A DNA stretch of 5,592 bases from an uncultured Elusimicrobia bacterium (GCA_945483375.1 CALYRQ010000071.1:1-5592), one strand, 5' to 3'; shown: positions 1 through 5,592, counted from the first letter of the stretch. Notes: generated by a model not told the origin, from the letters alone. Made by a program: numbers and translations.

Positions 1-16
1 CTTAAACTAGTCTAAT

Positions 17-83
17 GAGCGCGGACAATCTCCGCGGCCTGGAAGGCCCCCAGCCTCTGGGCCTTGACTCGTTTTTTTTTTTT
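17..83 (+). terminator. Hairpin cluster with 12-T tract, probable intrinsic terminator of an upstream plus-strand gene
   Basis: Several GC-rich inverted repeats lie in a row. CGCGGA (20-25) pairs with TCCGCG (31-36) around a 5-base loop. GGCCT (36-40) can pair with AGGCC (44-48). CCCAG (49-53) pairs with CTGGG (57-61) around CCT, and this stem can instead be extended by AAGG (43-46) with CCTT (62-65), leaving a two-base bulge. GAG (17-19) and CTC (68-70) could close the whole as a junction. An unbroken run of 12 T follows at 72-83, which fixes the direction as plus-strand termination. A TAA lies at 13-15, so the tail of a protein gene is possible, but too little is visible to call one. A short structured RNA ending here is the alternative. 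Confidence 0.6.
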
Positions 84-94
84 GATAAATTGGA

Positions 95-117
95 GGGACT
101 GCTTGTTTTGCTGTCCC
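95..117 (+). other. Hairpin in the leader of the secreted-protein gene
   Basis: GGGAC (95-99) pairs with GTCCC (113-117). One T-T mismatch follows and then two more pairs (101-102 with 110-111), closing a 7-base T-rich loop. A pyrimidine-rich stretch follows (about 118-130) but it is not a clean T run. It may be a second weak terminator behind the 12-T one, or a leader structure of the gene at 184 if transcription starts upstream of it. The sequence does not decide between these. Confidence 0.35.
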
Positions 118-170
118 CTTCCTCTTCTTTGTTAAATAAATGCGTTGTAGGGACAAATAGAGCCGTTTAC

Positions 171-176
171 AGGAGG
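171..176 (+). promoter_or_regulatory. Strong Shine-Dalgarno site for the gene at 184
   Basis: AGGAGG is a full match to the anti-Shine-Dalgarno core and sits 7 bases before the ATG at 184. This fixes the start and predicts efficient translation. Confidence 0.9.
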
Positions 177-183
177 TTTAAAT

Positions 184-1245
184 ATGAAACGGTTTTATTT
201 GTTTGTATTGTTGTTTTTAATTTCATTACCCGTACTTGCCAAGAACAAAATCAGCATGGTAACGTATTTCCCGGTACCGTATGTAGCCTATTCCCAGGTA
301 AACACCGCGGAGCAAATGGATATTGGTTTAACGGGTACCTGTGATATGAAGTTAGGTTGTTCGGAAACATCGGCTACGTTAAATGCCAATCGGGTAAATT
401 TAAACGGCGGCAAGTTAAACTTGGACGGCGGTCGCGGGATAAAAGGCTATACTCTCAGTTTGGGGGGATCTGGCACAGATGCTGGCAGAATCTCGTTCCA
501 AAACGTACGTATCCAAACGGGTAATATAGAAAGCGTGAATGCGGAGGATATCAAAACCGCCAACTTAAATTTATTTGGTAAAGCGTGCCCCAGCTGTCAA
601 AGTGCCAACAGTGAGAGTAACGGGCAAATGCAGTGGGCGAGTTTAAAACTCAAAGGTGCGGATTCCAAAGAACTTTATTTGGCGTGCGGAGATATTAAAC
701 AAGCTGATGGCTGTGAAAATACACCTTCCGTTTTAACCGAGAGCCTTCCTTGTGAACTCGGTACGGGTAGGCGGACGCGTACGTGGAACAGCAGTACATG
801 CAATTGGAATGCCTGGGATACGTCCGGCTGTAAGGGGGAATATTGTCTTACAGATTTTATAATAGACAGCTGCCGGATGGAGCCGGATCCTACAGCGGGT
901 GTATCTTATGTATATAGAAATGACATAGGATCTGAAAATTACGTGGAAGAAATCACTAATTCGCAGGCGGCGTATGATACCTGGAAACTTTCGGGGTATA
1001 TGACGATGTTAGAAAAACAGCGGAACAATAACTTTTCCGACCATGTTCAGCCCAGCTATTGTATAGATGGGGAGCGGTATCAACTGCCAAAAGTGTATTA
1101 TGTGCGGGAAAATGGACAGGAATTCTTGGCCTGGTATGTGGCCTGGTGCCGGTATGATCATTATGATGAAAATGCTTGCTCAGCCTCTTGGCCCGCTTAT
1201 AATGATTTAGAGAGACATTATTTGGGAGAACCTTGCCCTTTATAG
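184..1245 (+). CDS. Secreted cysteine-rich protein of unknown function
   Basis: I do not recognise a named family for this 353-residue protein. Residues 1-19 form a classical signal peptide (MKR, a hydrophobic core, then PVLA before the cleavage point), so the product is exported. Residues 24-38 hold the motif SMVTYFPVPYVAYSQ, which resembles TYYPxPYGxY motifs I recall near the N-terminus of secreted proteins in Elusimicrobiota and Omnitrophica; this is recall, unchecked. Residues about 66-131 alternate short Leu/Val/Ile strands with Asn/Gly turns, including a tandem pair NLNGGK/LNLDGG, suggesting a beta-solenoid or stacked strands. Residues 189-221 (GTGRRTRT, then CNWNAWD and three further Cys) recall thrombospondin-type-1-like modules. 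The C-terminal 130 residues are rich in Tyr and Trp. There are 15 Cys after the signal peptide, which implies disulfides and an extracytoplasmic place. No membrane anchor or enzyme motif is visible. Codons favour A/T (TTA, AAT, AAA) far more than dnaG beside it. The gene is monocistronic and converges on rpoD. Confidence 0.85.
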   Translation: MKRFYLFVLLFLISLPVLAKNKISMVTYFPVPYVAYSQVNTAEQMDIGLTGTCDMKLGCSETSATLNANRVNLNGGKLNLDGGRGIKGYTLSLGGSGTDAGRISFQNVRIQTGNIESVNAEDIKTANLNLFGKACPSCQSANSESNGQMQWASLKLKGADSKELYLACGDIKQADGCENTPSVLTESLPCELGTGRRTRTWNSSTCNWNAWDTSGCKGEYCLTDFIIDSCRMEPDPTAGVSYVYRNDIGSENYVEEITNSQAAYDTWKLSGYMTMLEKQRNNNFSDHVQPSYCIDGERYQLPKVYYVRENGQEFLAWYVAWCRYDHYDENACSASWPAYNDLERHYLGEPCPL

Positions 1246-1271
1246 CGTATAGCAGAGATCGTTGTTGTAAA

Positions 1272-1305
1272 AAAATACCCCCAGGTTTGCTCCTGGGGGT
1301 ATTTT
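1272..1305. terminator. Bidirectional intrinsic terminator between the secreted-protein gene and rpoD
   Basis: AAAATACCCCCAGG (1272-1285) and CCTGGGGGTATTTT (1292-1305) form a perfect 14-bp stem around the 6-base loop TTTGCT. Read on the minus strand, the stem runs into seven T (complement of A 1269-1275), a strong end for the rpoD operon 9 bases after the rpoD stop codon. On the plus strand it is followed by TTTT, GCA and more T, which ends the secreted-protein transcript. One hairpin therefore serves both convergent genes. Confidence 0.93.
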
Positions 1306-1313
1306 GCATTTTG

Positions 1314-3023
1314 CTATTCTTGGTAATCTTTCAGCATCTTGGTGCGGCTGGGATGGCGTAACTTGCGGATGGCTTTCGCCTCAATCTGGCGCACGCGTTC
1401 GCGCGTTACGTTAAACATCTTGCCCACTTCTTCCAACGTGCGGGGGTAGCCCGAATCAATCCCAAAGCGCAGGCTGATGATTTTGGCTTCGCGTTCGGAC
1501 AGCGTTGCCAGTACGTCGGCCACTTCCTGCTTGCGCAGAAAATCCACCGCCGCGCTCGTTGGGTTCGGCCCGTTCTTATCTTCGATAAAATCTTCCAGGT
1601 TGGAATCTTCGTCCTCGCCGATAGGCGTAGAAAGCGAAATCGGGTCCTGCATGATTTTAAGAACGCTTTTCACCTTTTCCACGGACAGGCGCAGCGTTTT
1701 GGAATAATCTTCCAGCGTGGGCTCGCGGCCGTGTTCCTGGCGGAACTTGTTGGTAACTTTTGTCAGTTTGGAAACAAGTTCTTTCATGTGTACCGGGATG
1801 CGGATGGTGTTGGCCTGGTCCGCAATCGCGCGGTTGATGCTCTGCCGAATCCACCAGGTGGCGTACGTGGAGAACTTAAACCCGCGTTTGTATTCAAATT
1901 TTTCCACGGCTTTCATAAGGCCCAGGCCGCCTTCCTGGATGAGGTCGGACAGTTCCAAATTGGAATTGACGTGCTTTTTGGCGATGGACACCACCAGGCG
2001 CAGGTTGGCTTTGATGAGTTTTAATTTGTCCTGCAAAATCATGTCTTCAAAGAAAACGATGCGGTCGTTAAACGCGATGAATTCTTTTTCGGTCATGGGT
2101 AGCATGTCGACCATCTGGTCGTGGCGGCGGCGCACGTCTTCGATGTTACTAATGGCGCGGTCCAGTTCTTCGATGGTAAATTTGGTCTGTTTTTTAAATT
2201 CGTTTTCGCTGATTTTCTTTGCGTGAAACTGAGTGACGAGTTTTTTGACGGAATCGTAAGATCCGAAGTAATCGTCAAAACGCTGCATGTCGTTGGAGGT
2301 TTCGCTTAAACGGTCTGCCAGGTTTTTGATTTTGTTGGTCAAACGTTTGATTTTGTTTTGGTTTAAATTCAGTTTGGTGATGCTGGCCACCACTTCTTTT
2401 TGTTTGGCTTCCAGTTTTTCAATGCAGTTGTTGCGTTTTTTATCGGTCAAATCGCCTTCGCGCAGTTCTTTCATGAGTTTGGTGATTTCCTGCTCGCGTT
2501 TGCTGATAAACGCCGCCGCGTCTTTAAGTTTGCGGCGCATGTTGTTAAGTTCTCTCGTTGTGCGTTTGCCGCGGGGCATGAGCTCTTTGGTCGTCATTTC
2601 TTCCTGGTCGACGAGTTCTTCCCAGTTACAAATTTCGCGCATGGTGATGGGGGATTCCAAAACCAGTTTGCGCAGTTCTTTTTCGCGTTCGCGGATGTTG
2701 CGCGCAAGCGTGATTTCTTCGTCGCGCGACAAGAGCGGCACTTTGCCCATTTCGGACAGATACATGCGGATGGAATTGGAAATATCGGGGCTGGCGGACC
2801 AGTCTTCGCTGAGCATGTCTTTTTCCTGCGCGGCGACGGATTTGAATTTCTTTTGGTCCACCACCTGGATACCCAGGTCGTCCAGCGTGCCCATGACGCC
2901 GTCGATATCTTCGGCGGTCATGTCCGCCGCGGCGAGGGAACGGTTCAGTTCTTCCAGCGACAGAAAACCGCTCTCTTTCCCTTCTTCCAATAAATCTTTT
3001 AGCTCTTTGTTTCCGGATGCCAT
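1314..3023 (-). CDS. rpoD: RNA polymerase primary sigma factor (sigma-70, RpoD/SigA)
   Basis: This housekeeping sigma factor directs RNA polymerase to -10/-35 promoters. From the ATG at 3023 it has 569 residues, a normal length for a group 1 sigma factor. Region 1.1 spans about residues 5-57. Region 1.2 is near 80-112 ([20 protein letters not shown]). A highly charged, coiled-coil-like non-conserved insert covers about 115-325. Region 2 is about 331-413 and includes [16 protein letters not shown] and [10 protein letters not shown]. Region 3 is about 414-490, and region 4 is 495-566 with the helix-turn-helix [19 protein letters not shown] intact. In region 2.4 the residue two after QS is Asn397, where E. 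coli has Thr440. The start was chosen because GAGGG lies 5 bases before this ATG. A TTG at 3035 would add four residues but sits inside the ribosome binding site region. The gene follows dnaG by 16 bases, so it is cotranscribed with it. It ends at the bidirectional terminator. Confidence 0.98.
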   Translation of the reverse strand: MASGNKELKDLLEEGKESGFLSLEELNRSLAAADMTAEDIDGVMGTLDDLGIQVVDQKKFKSVAAQEKDMLSEDWSASPDISNSIRMYLSEMGKVPLLSRDEEITLARNIREREKELRKLVLESPITMREICNWEELVDQEEMTTKELMPRGKRTTRELNNMRRKLKDAAAFISKREQEITKLMKELREGDLTDKKRNNCIEKLEAKQKEVVASITKLNLNQNKIKRLTNKIKNLADRLSETSNDMQRFDDYFGSYDSVKKLVTQFHAKKISENEFKKQTKFTIEELDRAISNIEDVRRRHDQMVDMLPMTEKEFIAFNDRIVFFEDMILQDKLKLIKANLRLVVSIAKKHVNSNLELSDLIQEGGLGLMKAVEKFEYKRGFKFSTYATWWIRQSINRAIADQANTIRIPVHMKELVSKLTKVTNKFRQEHGREPTLEDYSKTLRLSVEKVKSVLKIMQDPISLSTPIGEDEDSNLEDFIEDKNGPNPTSAAVDFLRKQEVADVLATLSEREAKIISLRFGIDSGYPRTLEEVGKMFNVTRERVRQIEAKAIRKLRHPSRTKMLKDYQE

Positions 3024-3028
3024 AAATA

Positions 3029-3033
3029 CCCTC
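3029..3033 (-). promoter_or_regulatory. Ribosome binding site deciding the rpoD start
   Basis: On the minus strand GAGGG is followed by TATTT and then ATG (3023-3021). The spacing suits the ATG and leaves no room for the upstream in-frame TTG at 3035, which would lie just 5' of this site. Confidence 0.8.
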
Positions 3034-3039
3034 AACTGC

Positions 3040-4779
3040 TTATTTTTTTAATTTGGTTTGCAACTGCATATATTCTTGAAAAATCTTTTGCGGCACGTTG
3101 CCCGCGCCGAGCCGTTTCATCTGGCGTTTGACTTCTTCCAACCGTTTTTGTAGGCCCGCGTGCGTCAGTTTGGCCGCACAGGCGGCGATATCGCGCGCCG
3201 GTTCCGCGTCCTGCGGCGGCTGAAATAACGCCAGCCGGACGATGTCGTTTTTCCGTTCCGGCGCGTATTCGGCCGCTTTTTGCGCGGCGGTTTGCGCGTC
3301 CAGGGTTTCCCCGGCCGCTTTGCGTACGGCTTCAAATAATTTCCACGCCTGGGGCGTAGAAAAATCGTTTTGCGTCAATTCCGCGCACAGCGCCGCATGC
3401 TGCGGGCACCGCAGCAGCCACGCCGTCAGTTCTTCTTCCGCCGGACTCACGGGCGTTTGCGCGGCGGGCCGCGCTTCCTGTCTTCGCGCAAATGGCGCTT
3501 GCATGGCCGGGCGGCGCAGCCTTTCAAGCACCAGGGCTTCGTCCACGCCTACGTGTTCGGCCACGTATTTGGCCCATTCGCGCCGGACGATTTCATCCGG
3601 CTGTTTGCCAATCGTTTCCGCCAGCTCGCTGATGATGCGCGTTTTGTCCTGCGCGCCGAGCGGTTTGGGGTACAGTTCCAGCTGTAAGCCCGTGTGAAAC
3701 GCGATTAAATCCTGCCCCTGGTCCAAAATGTTTTCGAACGATTCCTTGCCGTATTTGGCGATGTATTCGTCCGGGTCGAGCCCTTCCGGCAGCGAGGCCA
3801 CTTTTACGAAGAGTCCGCGCTCAATTAAAATCAGTGCGCCACGCAGGGCGGCCTTAATCCCGGCGGCGTCCGGGTCAAATAACACGGTTACGTTGTCCGT
3901 GTAGCGTTTTAAAAGCCGCGCGTGTTCTTCGGTTAAGCTGGTGCCCAGCGGAGCCACCGTATATTCTGCGCCCGCCTGGTGGCAGGCGATAACGTCCATA
4001 TACCCTTCGAGCAGTACCGCTTTGCCCGCCTTACGGATGGCGGGGCCGGCAAAATTCAGCCCGTATAAAACGTGGCTTTTGGTAAATAAAACCGTTTCCG
4101 GCGAATTTAAATATTTGGGTTCGCCGTCCCCTAAAATTCGTCCGCCGAATCCCACCGTGTCGCCCCGTTGGTTGATAATCGGGAACATCAGGCGGTTGCG
4201 GTAATAGTCCCGCGCGCCGTAGGCGGTGATAATGCAGAGTCCCGCGTCTTTCAAATCTTTTTCCGTATATCCGGCGGCCTTGGCCTCGCGCGCGAAAGCG
4301 GTGGCGTCGTTTTTAGCAAAACCCAGCTCGAACTTTTGGCAGGTTTCTTTGGTCAAATTGCGCTGTTTCACGTACGCGCGCGCGGATTCGCCTCCGGCGG
4401 ACATTAAATTTTTATGATAGAACGCTTTGGCGTGGTCCAGCAGGCGGCGCACGCCCGCGCGGCGCATTTCTTCGCCCGTCATAGGTTTGGCGGGTTTGTA
4501 TTCCACGCCGGCCATATCAGCCAGTTTTTCGAGCGCCTCGTTGAACGAAAGGTTTTCCATTTTCATCAGGAAAGCGATAATGTCGCCCCCTTCCTGACAG
4601 CCGAAACAATAGTAAAGCCCCTTTTCGCTGCTGCAAGTGAAAGAGGGGGTTTTTTCTTTATGAAAAGGACAGCAGGCTTTGTAGGTTTTACCCGCGCGTT
4701 TAAGGCCTGGTACGTACTGCCGGATAAATTCCACAATGTCCAACTTGTCCTTGATGATTTCTACGATATTATTGTTCAC
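3040..4779 (-). CDS. dnaG: DNA primase DnaG
   Basis: The 579-residue protein makes RNA primers for lagging-strand and origin-proximal replication, recruited by the replicative helicase. The N-terminal zinc-ribbon domain (1-100) has ligands C37, H40, C58 and C61 ([11 protein letters not shown], then [11 protein letters not shown]). The RNA polymerase domain spans about 105-425. It includes the basic YRNRLMFPI and GFGGR segments, KYLNSPET at 222-229, and a TOPRIM fold with E258 in LLEGYMDV and D302/D304 in FDPDAAG as metal-binding acidic residues. LDPDEYI at 334-340 is also typical. After a Pro/Ala-rich linker (about 424-447), residues 448-579 form a divergent helical C-terminal domain, by position the helicase-binding part. 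The start is GTG at 4779: the frame has a stop at 4806 and no other start between. The upstream GGACGG is a poor Shine-Dalgarno, consistent with the low amount of primase cells need. The gene stops 16 bases before rpoD; its last codons hold a run of seven A. Confidence 0.98.
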   Translation of the reverse strand: MNNNIVEIIKDKLDIVEFIRQYVPGLKRAGKTYKACCPFHKEKTPSFTCSSEKGLYYCFGCQEGGDIIAFLMKMENLSFNEALEKLADMAGVEYKPAKPMTGEEMRRAGVRRLLDHAKAFYHKNLMSAGGESARAYVKQRNLTKETCQKFELGFAKNDATAFAREAKAAGYTEKDLKDAGLCIITAYGARDYYRNRLMFPIINQRGDTVGFGGRILGDGEPKYLNSPETVLFTKSHVLYGLNFAGPAIRKAGKAVLLEGYMDVIACHQAGAEYTVAPLGTSLTEEHARLLKRYTDNVTVLFDPDAAGIKAALRGALILIERGLFVKVASLPEGLDPDEYIAKYGKESFENILDQGQDLIAFHTGLQLELYPKPLGAQDKTRIISELAETIGKQPDEIVRREWAKYVAEHVGVDEALVLERLRRPAMQAPFARRQEARPAAQTPVSPAEEELTAWLLRCPQHAALCAELTQNDFSTPQAWKLFEAVRKAAGETLDAQTAAQKAAEYAPERKNDIVRLALFQPPQDAEPARDIAACAAKLTHAGLQKRLEEVKRQMKRLGAGNVPQKIFQEYMQLQTKLKK

Positions 4780-4802
4780 AACGCGCCGTCCGCTTGGTTT
4801 GG

Positions 4803-4870
4803 ATTAAAGGCAAATAAGGCAATAGCCCGATACTTGCGTAAAGGACTATTGCCTGTGGTGCTGCTTTAAT
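4803..4870 (-). promoter_or_regulatory. Intercistronic hairpin between rpsU and dnaG (attenuator or processing site)
   Basis: AGGCAATAG (4817-4825) and CTATTGCCT (4846-4854) are perfect 9-base complements around a 20-base loop. Outside them ATTAAAG (4803-4809) pairs with CTTTAAT (4864-4870), the latter touching the rpsU stop codon. On the minus strand the inner stem is followed by TATTTGCCTTTAATCC, T-rich but broken, so termination would be partial at most. In E. coli the rpsU-dnaG gap of the same operon holds a terminator that lowers dnaG expression; that this hairpin does the same is inference. An RNase cleavage or stability element is the alternative. Confidence 0.55.
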
Positions 4871-5064
4871 TAAAAACGTCTGCGTTTGGTGCGTCTGGCG
4901 CGGCGTTGGGCTTCCTGCGATTTAATTTTGCGTTTTACGCTCGGAGGCATATACGTTTCGCGTCTTTTGATTTCTTTCAAGATACCGTTTTTTTCGCATT
5001 CTCTTTTGAAGCGTTTGAGGGCTTCTTCGAGGTGTTCGGCGTCTCTTACTTTAACGAAAACCAT
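4870..5064 (-). CDS. rpsU: Small ribosomal subunit protein bS21
   Basis: This 64-residue basic protein of the 30S subunit sits near the 16S rRNA 3' end and helps mRNA engage the ribosome during initiation. The family pattern is clear: VFVKVRDAEHLEEALKRFKR at residues 2-21, then CEKNGILKEIKRRETYMPPS, then an Arg/Lys tail ending RRTKRRRF. Length lies between the B. subtilis (57) and E. coli (71) proteins. I chose ATG at 5064 because AAGGTGGTGA lies 8 bases before it. Two upstream in-frame GTG codons (5079, 5076) lie inside that ribosome binding site and would add five atypical residues. It is the first gene of the rpsU-dnaG-rpoD operon with a promoter just upstream. The 90-base gap to dnaG carries a hairpin. 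Confidence 0.97.
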   Translation of the reverse strand: MVFVKVRDAEHLEEALKRFKRECEKNGILKEIKRRETYMPPSVKRKIKSQEAQRRARRTKRRRF

Positions 5065-5072
5065 TACGTTTT

Positions 5073-5082
5073 TCACCACCTT
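5073..5082 (-). promoter_or_regulatory. Extended Shine-Dalgarno site of rpsU
   Basis: AAGGTGGTGA on the minus strand matches nine of ten bases of AAGGAGGTGA, the full complement of the usual 16S rRNA 3' end. It is 8 bases from the ATG at 5064 and contains the GTG codons that would otherwise be candidate starts. Confidence 0.8.
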
Positions 5083-5096
5083 CTACAGCTAGTAGA
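5082..5096 (-). other. Small hairpin next to the rpsU ribosome binding site
   Basis: TCTAC (5096-5092) pairs with GTAGA (5086-5082) around the loop TAGCT. Its 3' edge touches the first base of the Shine-Dalgarno. It could modulate rpsU translation, but a 5-bp stem is also possible by chance. Confidence 0.3.
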
Positions 5097-5131
5097 CAAA
5101 AATAAAAAAGGCGTTTTATTTCCTTATATAT

Positions 5132-5162
5132 ATTATAGCTTATTTTGGCGCGTTTTTTGCAA
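5132..5162 (-). promoter_or_regulatory. Probable sigma-70 promoter of the rpsU-dnaG-rpoD operon
   Basis: On the minus strand a perfect TATAAT (5137-5132) is preceded by TTGCAA (5162-5157), a four-of-six match to TTGACA, with a 19-base spacer. The -10 is strong; the -35 and spacing are imperfect. It begins two bases after the HIT stop codon and predicts a start near 5125 and an AT-rich leader of about 60 bases. The operon would thus be driven by the sigma factor it encodes. Confidence 0.65.
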
Positions 5163-5164
5163 GT

Positions 5165-5500
5165 TTAGCCCGCGGGCCACAAAAAACGTCTGCCGGCCAT
5201 TAAGTGGAAGTGCAAATGGTCCACGCTCTGGCCTGCGCCTTTGCCGTTGTTGGTGACGAGGCGGAAATCCTTGATATTAAACTGCTTGGCCAGTTTCTGC
5301 GCTACCAAAAGGATTTTGCCTAGCAGGAGCGCGTCCGACTCTTCCGCTTCGGACAAACGCGCAATATGTTTGCGCGGGATGATGAGAAGATGCGTGGGCG
5401 CTTGCGGGTTTAAATCTTTAAACGCCACCACGTCGTCATCTTCGTAAATCAGTTGGCTTTTGACGGAGCCGTCGGCAATGCCGCAAAAAATACAGTTCAT
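5165..5500 (-). CDS. HIT-family (HINT-type) nucleotide hydrolase/phosphoramidase
   Basis: The 111-residue protein is a full-length histidine triad protein of the HINT/PKCI branch, whose members hydrolyse AMP-lysine-like phosphoramidates and other nucleotide conjugates as cytoplasmic homodimers. The triad HLHFHL (H95, H97, H99) lies in the expected GQSVDHLHFHLMAGRR context. By analogy with HINT1 the middle His (H97) is the nucleophile. C3 and C6 (NCIFCGI) with H45 (PRKHI) suggest the structural zinc site of many bacterial members. The end, FLWPAG, resembles the usual WPPG. Asp94 stands where Tyr or Phe is common before the triad. The ATG at 5500 is chosen because homology begins there; an upstream in-frame GTG at 5584 would add 28 unlike residues. 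There is no Shine-Dalgarno before the ATG, but a TATAAT ends six bases upstream. The exact physiological substrate cannot be read from sequence. Confidence 0.95.
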   Translation of the reverse strand: MNCIFCGIADGSVKSQLIYEDDDVVAFKDLNPQAPTHLLIIPRKHIARLSEAEESDALLLGKILLVAQKLAKQFNIKDFRLVTNNGKGAGQSVDHLHFHLMAGRRFLWPAG

Positions 5501-5506
5501 AGAGTG

Positions 5507-5512
5507 ATTATA
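5507..5512 (-). promoter_or_regulatory. -10 box of the HIT gene, implying a leaderless mRNA
   Basis: TATAAT on the minus strand is followed by CACTCT and then the ATG. Transcription normally starts about seven bases after the -10, which would be the A of the ATG. No TTGACA-like -35 is present at 16-18 bases; an A-rich stretch lies there instead. The absence of a Shine-Dalgarno fits a leaderless message. Confidence 0.5.
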
Positions 5513-5526
5513 CACATTTTTTATTT

Positions 5527-5586
5527 TTACTTTTTGGGCAAGCGGCCCGCAGGGTAAAAGTAACAAAAAACTCGCAGGCCGCACCC
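5527..5586. repeat. Interlocking inverted repeats upstream of the HIT gene
   Basis: Two inverted repeats overlap. One is TTACTTTT (5527-5534) with AAAAGTAA (5556-5563), 8 perfect pairs. The other is 5542-5551 with 5573-5582 (GCGGCC with GGCCGC, then a wobble and further GC pairs), and GGG/CCC outside it at 5536-5538 and 5584-5586. Their arms alternate, so they can form a pseudoknot or two exclusive folds. Neither is followed by a clean T run on either strand. Role unknown; this may be the end of a gene or RNA cut by the window edge. Confidence 0.45.
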
Positions 5587-5592
5587 ATAAAA

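Noticed and set aside
1..15. End of a plus-strand protein gene (TAA at 13-15)
   Set aside because: Four codons cannot support a gene call; only the following terminator hints at it.
34..41. GCGGCCTG shared in inverted orientation with 5575-5582, as if element ends
   Set aside because: An 8-base match in GC-rich hairpins is expected by chance and the essential operon lies between; no transposase or target duplication.
108..137. Possible promoter TTGCTG, 18 bases, TTAAAT for the secreted-protein gene
   Set aside because: Only 3/6 and 4/6 matches in T-rich DNA; not enough to annotate, although a promoter somewhere between 84 and 170 is expected.
956..1309. Minus-strand reading frame of 117 codons opposite the secreted-protein gene
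   Set aside because: It overlaps a gene with signal peptide and ribosome binding site, runs through the terminator hairpin and shows no recognisable protein features.
2287..3051. Plus-strand frame of 254 codons opposite rpoD
   Set aside because: Ser/Arg/Leu-rich antisense shadow of a conserved sigma factor, with no family similarity.
4414..4869. Plus-strand frame of 151 codons opposite dnaG and the rpsU-dnaG gap
   Set aside because: Antisense shadow of the primase zinc domain; no ribosome binding site or recognisable domain.
4801..4872. tRNA or small RNA gene in the rpsU-dnaG gap
   Set aside because: No cloverleaf, T-loop motif or CCA; the structure is a simple nested hairpin.
5101..5130. 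AAGG/CCTT stem with following T-rich DNA as a terminator between the HIT gene and rpsU
   Set aside because: Only four pairs with a 10-base loop, and it lies downstream of the rpsU -10 box, so it would more likely block rpsU; too weak to call.
5501..5584. 28-residue N-terminal extension of the HIT protein from GTG 5584
   Set aside because: It would cross the inverted repeats and the TATAAT, and HIT homology starts at the ATG at 5500.

Overview
The window is mostly a housekeeping locus. It holds a four-gene minus-strand block, HIT-family hydrolase > rpsU > dnaG > rpoD. The last three form the classical macromolecular synthesis operon (ribosomal protein bS21, DNA primase, primary sigma factor). 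A single plus-strand gene converges on rpoD from the left; it encodes an unfamiliar secreted, cysteine-rich protein.

Organism: clearly a bacterium with good Shine-Dalgarno sequences. The rpsU-dnaG-rpoD order, the long lysine/arginine-rich insert in RpoD, and the secreted protein whose mature N-terminus carries a TYFPVPY-type motif suggest a Gram-negative-type lineage, perhaps Elusimicrobiota or a relative. That placement rests on recall and inference; nothing here proves it.

Layout. 1-183: intergenic DNA with a cluster of GC-rich hairpins ending in a run of 12 T (probably the terminator of a plus-strand gene that ends at or before the left edge), a second hairpin, and a strong ribosome binding site. 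184-1245: secreted Cys-rich protein of unknown function, AT-rich beside its neighbours. 1246-1313: a perfect 14-bp hairpin serving as a two-way terminator. 1314-3023: rpoD. 3040-4779: dnaG, starting at GTG with a poor ribosome binding site. 4780-4869: a nested hairpin between rpsU and dnaG, where enteric bacteria have an internal terminator. 4870-5064: rpsU. 5065-5164: rpsU promoter and leader. 5165-5500: HIT/HINT-type protein with a perfect TATAAT six bases before its ATG, suggesting a leaderless transcript. 5501-5592: interlocking inverted repeats.

How the genes fit together: bS21 (translation initiation), DnaG (replication priming) and RpoD (transcription initiation) link the three macromolecular syntheses in one transcript. 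Different yields are probably set by the rpsU-dnaG hairpin and by very unequal ribosome binding sites. I see no clear undescribed multi-gene system. The most novel item is the secreted protein; the most testable regulatory items are the leaderless HIT start, the intercistronic hairpin and the interlocking repeats at the right end.
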